The position numbers and the translations under genes were made by a program. Below, in pieces: positions 6,048 through 9,462 of a DNA stretch of 9,462 nucleotides (within the stretch, counting starts at the first letter, position 1; every line of letters begins with the position of its first letter). The stretch is from JBOGZD01 sp050697155 (lineage in GTDB: Bacteria > Actinomycetota > Thermoleophilia > Solirubrobacterales > 70-9): positions 1-9,462 of the forward strand of contig JBOGZD010000111.1 in assembly GCA_050697155.1 (NCBI GenBank), read 5' to 3'. The notes under the pieces are model-generated. The model was not told the DNA's origin. It saw nothing but the letters and a program-made list of their open reading frames with translations, and did not search any database.

Positions 6048-7382
6048 GTGGCGGTCGACTACGTCTACCGGATCGAGCAGCCGCACCTGCCCGGCCAGCT
6101 CGCGACGACCTGCCAGCGGATCGCCGACGCGGGCGGGCTGATCGGCGACGTGGTCACGGTCTCGATCGGCCGCGACCGCTCGATCCGCGAGATCTCGGTC
6201 GAGGTCCGCGACCACGGCCAGGCCAAGCGGGTCGCCGGGACCCTCGGGCAGCTCGAAGGGGTGCGGGTGCTCTCCTTCTACGACCGCGCGCTCCAGGCCC
6301 ACGTCGGCGGCAAGCTCGCGGTCGAGGTGGTCGCCAGCGTGAAGACCCTGCAGGACATGCGCGACGTCTATACGCCCGGCGTCGCCCGGGTGTGCACGGC
6401 GATCGCCGACGACCCGGCGCTCGCCAACCGGTTCACGATGATCGGCCGCACGGTCGCGATCTGCACGAACGGCACCCGGGTGCTCGGCCTCGGCGACATC
6501 GGCCCGGTCGCCTCGATGCCGGTGATGGAGGGAAAGGCGCTCTTCTACCGCCAGATGGCGGGGATCTCTGCGGTTCCGATCCTGATCGACTCAGACGACC
6601 CGGAGGAGTTCATCGCCACCGTGATCCGGATCGCCCCCGGCTTCGGCGCGATCCACCTCGAGGACATCCGCGCGCCCGCCTGCTTCGAGATCGAGCGCCG
6701 CCTGATCGACGCCCTCGACAAGCCGGTGATGCACGACGACGTCCACGGCACCGCGGTGGCGACGCTCGCAGCCGTGCTCGCCGCCTGCGCCCAGGTCGGG
6801 ATCGAGCTCTCCGACTCGGTCGTCGGCCAGATCGGGCTCGGCGCGGCCGGGCTCGGGATCGCGACCCTGATGGTCGAGGCGGGCGCCCGGCGCGTGCTCG
6901 CCAGCGATCCCGACGAAGCCTCCCACGGACGAGCCGCCGAGCGCGGGATCGACGTCGGCTCGTTCGAGCAGGTGCTGGCCGAGGCCCGAATCGTGGTCGC
7001 CACCACCGGCCGGCCCGGGCTGATCGAGCCCGAGTCGGTGCGCGACGGACAGGTGATCCTCGCGCTCACCAACCCCGACCCCGAGATCACCCCGAAGGAC
7101 GCCGAGGACGCCGGCGCCGCGTTCGCCGCCGACGGCGCCAGCGTCAACAACGTGCTCGGCTACCCGGGCATCTTCCGCGGCGCGCTCGCCACCGGCGCGA
7201 GCGAGATCTCGACTCAGATGAAGCTCGCCGCCGCCCGCGCGATCGCGGGCCTCACGGCCGAGTCCGAGCTCGTCCCCGACGCCCTCGACCCCGAGGTCCA
7301 CGCCGAGGTCGCAAGGGCGGTCGGCGAGGCCGCCCGCGAGGAGGGCCTGGCGCGGCCCGAGCGGGCGCCGGCGGGGCTGTAG
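6048..7382 (+). CDS. NAD-dependent malic enzyme with N-terminal ACT domain
   Basis: A 444-residue cytosolic oxidoreductase that decarboxylates malate to pyruvate with NAD(P)H, linking the TCA cycle with pyruvate. Residues about 5-80 are an ACT-type regulatory domain (YRIEQPHLPGQLATTCQRIA), which in related enzymes may sense a small ligand. The malic enzyme core follows: VYTPGVA with catalytic Tyr108, VMEGKALF with the general-base Lys163, HLEDI with metal ligands Glu205/Asp206, and HDDVHGTA (about 229-236). The C-terminal half has the nucleotide-binding loop GLGAAGLG (263-270), an acidic residue after the next strand (ASDPDE, Asp287) that favours NAD over NADP, ALTNPDPE (339-346) and NNVLGYPGIFRGAL (367-380). 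GTG 6048 begins directly before the ACT strand and has no ribosome site, so it may be leaderless. Convergent with the next gene, 29 bp apart. Confidence 0.95.
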   Translation: MAVDYVYRIEQPHLPGQLATTCQRIADAGGLIGDVVTVSIGRDRSIREISVEVRDHGQAKRVAGTLGQLEGVRVLSFYDRALQAHVGGKLAVEVVASVKTLQDMRDVYTPGVARVCTAIADDPALANRFTMIGRTVAICTNGTRVLGLGDIGPVASMPVMEGKALFYRQMAGISAVPILIDSDDPEEFIATVIRIAPGFGAIHLEDIRAPACFEIERRLIDALDKPVMHDDVHGTAVATLAAVLAACAQVGIELSDSVVGQIGLGAAGLGIATLMVEAGARRVLASDPDEASHGRAAERGIDVGSFEQVLAEARIVVATTGRPGLIEPESVRDGQVILALTNPDPEITPKDAEDAGAAFAADGASVNNVLGYPGIFRGALATGASEISTQMKLAAARAIAGLTAESELVPDALDPEVHAEVARAVGEAAREEGLARPERAPAGL

Positions 7383-7411
7383 CAGCGGGTGCTCAAACGT
7401 GGCCGGGGTAC

Positions 7412-8213
7412 CTAGCCGCCGAGCAGCGATCGGACTGTCGCCGCGACCCCCGCCGGGTCGGCCTCGAGCTGGCGGTCGGTGAAGCGGGCGACCGTGTAGC
7501 CGCGCAGGCGAAGCTCTGCGTCGCGCGCGAGGTCATCCTCGCGCGCCTGGCGACCGCGGTGGTAGATCCAGCCGTCGGTTTCGACCACCAAGCGCATCTC
7601 GCGCCAGCGGAAGTCGACCTTGTAGGGGCCGATCTGGGCGTTCACCTCGGGCTTCGGGAGGCGGTGGCGACGGCAGATGGACAGGAAAGAGGCGCTCGAG
7701 GTCGCTGCGGGTGCCGTCGGTGGGGTGGTCGAGCGGGAGGCCGAGGAATTCGGCCTGGCGGGTGGCGCGGCGGACCTCGTGGGCGGGCGCGGTGAGCTTC
7801 AGGTCGGCGATGGTTCGCGCCGGGGTGGTGACTCTGATGCCGTTGCGGGTGGTCGTCAGCGGGTTGGTCAGGTAGGGGGAGCGGTGGAGGTGGATGCCAC
7901 GTCGTCGCTTGCGTCCGGCCGTGCCGGGGATCGTGACGTGGACCCAGGCGTTCTCTCTCGGGCGCAGCAGGCCCAAGAGCCCGGCCGCGCTTCGGTGGCT
8001 TAGCGCCGCATCGGGGCCGCAGGCGAGCACTGCCGCCATCCAGCGGCCCTCGTTGGAGAGGCCGCGGTGCCCGACCGCATAGACGCCCCGGTGGATGCGA
8101 TGCAGGCGCCCGGCGCGGACCCGGCGAGCGACCCCGCTGGGTGTCAAGCCGGCCGCGATCAGCTGCTCGTAGGAGACCACGCCGTGCTGGCGAGAGGCGA
8201 TCCGGGCCACCAC
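7412..8213 (-). pseudogene. AbiEi-type HTH plus DUF559 nuclease-like protein, broken by a frameshift
   Basis: Two overlapping frames join into one familiar actinomycete protein of about 266 residues. Residues 1-176 carry an AbiEi-type winged HTH (ARIASRQHGVVSYEQLIAAGL, then RLHRIHRGVYAVG at about 36-48), the ALSHRSAAGLLGL block (70-82) and TTPARTIADL (129-138). Frame one continues into meaningless Pro/Arg-rich sequence. One base further on, the next frame gives LSICRRHRLPKPEVNAQIG and a Vsr-like DUF559 domain with PD-(D/E)xK-type residues (VDF Asp200, VVETDG Glu211/Asp213), ending ARFTDRQLEADPAGVAATVRSLLGG. The break lies at codon 176, TTT (7688-7686); removing one T restores the whole protein. 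It may be a true pseudogene, an assembly error or, less likely, a +1 recoding site. No AbiEii toxin adjoins it. Starts GTG 8213 and 8216 are adjacent. Confidence 0.85.
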
Positions 8214-8234
8214 TTGGTCGGGATTGGCGCTTTC

Positions 8235-8251
8235 TTGCCGGATACCGGCAA
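8235..8251. promoter_or_regulatory. 17-bp palindrome upstream of the AbiEi-like gene, operator candidate
   Basis: TTGCCGGATACCGGCAA is a perfect inverted repeat (7-bp arms, 3-bp centre) 19-22 bp before the GTG starts of the AbiEi-like gene. AbiEi antitoxins are known to repress their own promoters by binding inverted repeats, so autoregulation is a reasonable guess. The core CCGGATAC recurs in both terminal repeats of the neighbouring element, so the site may instead belong to that element's history. Confidence 0.4.
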
Positions 8252-8253
8252 TA

Positions 8254-8524
8254 AGGCGCCACGTGAGTATCCGGTTACGTCAGGTCCTCGCACGAGCGCG
8301 CCCGCGACGAGCTCGGGTGCCAAGCGCCGGCGGCCGAGATGGCTCGAGCCGGTGCATATGTACGGTTCAAGCCATCTCGGCGGGGGCGGGAGCCGGCTCC
8401 GTGGCGCTTCCCTTGCCGCCCGACCCGCTGCGCACAACGCCGTGGCCGGGGCGCTCGAGCACCGGACCCCGCCAGGCGCCTCCTCGGCGCAGCCTGAGCA
8501 AACCGGATACTCACGAAGGCGCCA
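8254..8524. mobile_element. MITE-like element with ~30-bp terminal inverted repeats
   Basis: The left arm 8255-8284 and right arm 8493-8523 are inverted copies. GGCGCC, a 2-3 nt gap, a perfect 14-mer (GTGAGTATCCGGTT at 8263-8276 against its complement at 8501-8514), 3 mismatched bases, then TCAGG: about 26 of 30 positions match with one indel. The direct repeat AATA lies 1 bp outside each GGCGCC end (8250-8253 and 8525-8528) and could be a 4-bp target duplication. The interior has no convincing coding frame but carries a long hairpin. The size (~271 bp) and lack of a transposase fit a non-autonomous miniature element. No relative or insertion sequence family is recognised. With its flanks it fills the 388-bp gene-free stretch 8217-8604. 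Confidence 0.5.
8333..8381. repeat. Long imperfect hairpin inside the MITE-like element
   Basis: GCCGAGATGGCT (8333-8344) pairs exactly with AGCCATCTCGGC (8370-8381). After one mismatch the stem continues for six more pairs (GAGCCG with CGGTTC, one G-T wobble), leaving an 11-nt loop around GCATATG. This is about 18 pairs over 49 nt. There is no T-run on either side, so it is unlikely to be a plain terminator. It could be a structured RNA or part of the element. Confidence 0.6.
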
Positions 8525-8572
8525 AATACCGCTGAGTTCTCCCCCGCGTCCCGCAATCCGCCCCGGCTTGCC

Positions 8573-8593
8573 CCCCTTTAGTGACTAACGGGG
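8573..8593 (-). terminator. Imperfect palindrome just after the uracil-DNA glycosylase gene, possible terminator
   Basis: CCCC (8573-8576) and GGGG (8590-8593) flank TTAGTGACTAA (8578-8588), giving a 4-bp plus 5-bp stem with one mismatch, starting 11 bp beyond the stop codon at 8605. The position suits transcription termination of the minus-strand gene. A U-run is missing, and the AT-rich core in such GC-rich DNA would also suit a protein-binding dyad. Confidence 0.35.
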
Positions 8594-8604
8594 CGCGACC
8601 CGGG

Positions 8605-9381
8605 TCACAAACGCCACCGACCCTTGCGTATTTCGCCCACCCCGCGCAATCCCCGGCGCCCCGCCACGCCCGCGAGCTCGCGGGCGCGGGCGAAGACGGC
8701 GTCGAGCATCTCGCGGGTGAGCTTGCCGGTGAACGTGTTCTGCTGCGAAACGTGAAAGCAGCCGAGCAGGTGGTAGGGGCCGACCTCGGCCTCGGCTCCG
8801 TGGCCGAAGCGCGGCCGCGGGCGAGGCAGCTCGTGGCCGCGGGCGCGCAGCGCGCGCAAGGCGCCGTCCCAGGCGAAGGCCCCCAGGCAGAGGACGACGC
8901 GGGCGCGGTCGAGCAGCTCGAGCTCTCTGACCAGGTAGGGAAGGCAGTTGTCGCGCTCGTCCGGCGCCGGGCGGTTGGCGGGCGGGGCGCAGCGGACCAC
9001 CGCGGTGACGTAGGCGCCGCGCAGGCGCAGGCCGTCGTCGCGGTGCTCGGAGGTCGGCTGGTTGGCGAGCCCGGCGCGGTGCATGGCCCCGTAGAGCCAC
9101 TCGCCCGAGCGATCGCCGGTGAACACCCGCCCGGTGCGGTTGCCGCCGTGTGCGGCCGGGGCGAGGCCGACGACGAGGATCGCCGCGGCCGGGTCGCCGA
9201 AACCGGGCACCGGGCGCGCCCAGTAGCGCTCGCCGGCGTGGCGGCGCGGTGGGTCGGCCGCGACCGCCTCCCGCCAGGCGACCAGGCGGGGGCAGCGGGT
9301 GCAGGCGGCGACCCGCCCGGCGAGCAGCTCGAGCTCGCGGGCCCTGACCGCGGCGGGGTCGGCGCGTCGATTCGGCGGCAT
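8605..9381 (-). CDS. Family 5 uracil-DNA glycosylase (UDGb type)
   Basis: A 258-residue base-excision repair enzyme that cleaves uracil, and in this family other deaminated bases, from DNA. The family 5 signature GLAPAAHGGNRTGRVFTGD (about 72-90) is complete and has alanine where other families have a catalytic Asp/Asn. The second motif is HVSQQNTFTGKLT (about 210-222). Four cysteines suit the family's 4Fe-4S cluster: CTRC (Cys27, Cys30), VRCAPPAN (Cys131) and DNCLPYL (Cys146). The frame is open to GTG 9453, but the extra 24 residues are low-complexity and ATG 9381 lies just before the conserved part, so it is preferred. ATG 9405 is a third choice. No ribosome site is evident, so a leaderless mRNA is possible. 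Its start region lies close to that of the divergent gene at 9404. Confidence 0.92.
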   Translation of the reverse strand: MPPNRRADPAAVRARELELLAGRVAACTRCPRLVAWREAVAADPPRRHAGERYWARPVPGFGDPAAAILVVGLAPAAHGGNRTGRVFTGDRSGEWLYGAMHRAGLANQPTSEHRDDGLRLRGAYVTAVVRCAPPANRPAPDERDNCLPYLVRELELLDRARVVLCLGAFAWDGALRALRARGHELPRPRPRFGHGAEAEVGPYHLLGCFHVSQQNTFTGKLTREMLDAVFARARELAGVAGRRGLRGVGEIRKGRWRL

Positions 9382-9390
9382 CGGCACCGA

Positions 9391-9396
9391 TAGGGT
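9391..9396 (+). promoter_or_regulatory. Possible -10 box for the gene starting at 9404
   Basis: TAGGGT fits the TAnnnT pattern and lies 7 nt before ATG 9404, the same spacing seen before the malic enzyme start, so a leaderless transcript is possible. No -35 box is evident. The match is short and the assignment rests on spacing. Confidence 0.25.
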
Positions 9397-9403
9397 GCCG
9401 CGC

Positions 9404-9462
9404 ATGCGAGGCGGAGGCTCTGTGGCGATCCGGCGGCGCGCGCTGCTCGCCACCGGCGGCGG
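9404..9462 (+). CDS. Start of an exported protein (partial, cut by the window end)
   Basis: Nineteen codons from ATG 9404 run off the window: MRGGGSVAIRRRALLATGG. The RRRALLATGG stretch looks like the n-region and beginning of the hydrophobic part of a Tat or Sec signal peptide. An internal GTG at 9422 (VAIRRRALL...) is an alternative start. The mature protein lies outside the window and its function cannot be inferred. It is divergent from the uracil-DNA glycosylase gene with only 22 bp between the chosen start codons. Confidence 0.5.
   Translation, partial: MRGGGSVAIRRRALLATGG

Noticed and set aside
2725..6141. Open frame of 1138 codons on the plus strand
   Set aside because: It runs opposite the glycosidase-like gene and pgsA, is rich in Arg/Gly/Ala with no domain, and mirrors the codon bias of the real genes. 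It is a GC-driven shadow.
5867..7795. Open frame of 642 codons on the plus strand
   Set aside because: It overlaps pgsA, the whole malic enzyme and part of the DUF559 gene in another frame, and is an Arg/Pro-rich shadow.
7412..8213. A complete AbiE toxin-antitoxin system
   Set aside because: No AbiEii nucleotidyltransferase gene is next to it; the flanking genes are malic enzyme and, beyond the element, a DNA glycosylase.
8067..8588. Several frames of 90-170 codons across the gene-free stretch
   Set aside because: They cross the inverted repeats in different frames, have no ribosome site and no recognisable domain, and their composition follows the GC bias.
8581..9393. Open frame of 270 codons on the plus strand
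   Set aside because: It lies antisense to the uracil-DNA glycosylase gene, whose minus frame holds full family 5 motifs.

Overview
The window is a very GC-rich bacterial chromosomal segment. Third codon positions are almost all G/C, long antisense shadow frames lie opposite every real gene, and GTG starts are common. The style of the proteins fits a high-GC actinomycete, most likely a Thermoleophilia/Solirubrobacterales relative: a primary sigma factor with a short region 1.1-like N-terminus, an ACT-fused malic enzyme, a secreted Asp/Pro-rich glycosidase-like protein, and an AbiEi/DUF559 protein. This placement is inferred from protein style and was not tested by a search.

Layout from left to right: a possible tail of an upstream gene (1-78), then a 50-residue AbrB/MazE-type DNA-binding protein (146-298, +). 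It converges on the housekeeping-type sigma-70 factor (323-1489, -). Divergent from that is an archaeal-style FolE2/MptA GTP cyclohydrolase (1606-2625, +), which converges with an 18-bp gap on a 900-residue secreted protein made of two glycosidase-like barrels (2644-5346, -). Upstream of that gene on the same strand is pgsA (5434-6003, -), which is divergent from an NAD-type malic enzyme with an N-terminal ACT domain (6048-7382, +). A frame-broken AbiEi-HTH plus DUF559 nuclease-like gene follows (7412-8213, -). Next comes a 388-bp non-coding stretch that carries a MITE-like element with ~30-bp terminal inverted repeats and several palindromes. The window closes with a family 5 uracil-DNA glycosylase (8605-9381, -) and, divergent from it, the first codons of a probable Tat/Sec-exported protein (9404 to the window end, +).

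Most of the genes are unrelated housekeeping functions: transcription, folate or pterin synthesis, phospholipid synthesis, malate oxidation and base-excision repair. They sit mainly as single genes in divergent or convergent pairs, with only pgsA and the glycosidase-like gene plausibly co-transcribed. I see no phage, CRISPR array, tRNA or rRNA. The accessory-looking part is 7412-8604. The least ordinary observations are the second barrel of the secreted protein, in which both catalytic glutamates have been replaced, and the small inverted-repeat element next to the frameshifted AbiEi/DUF559 gene.
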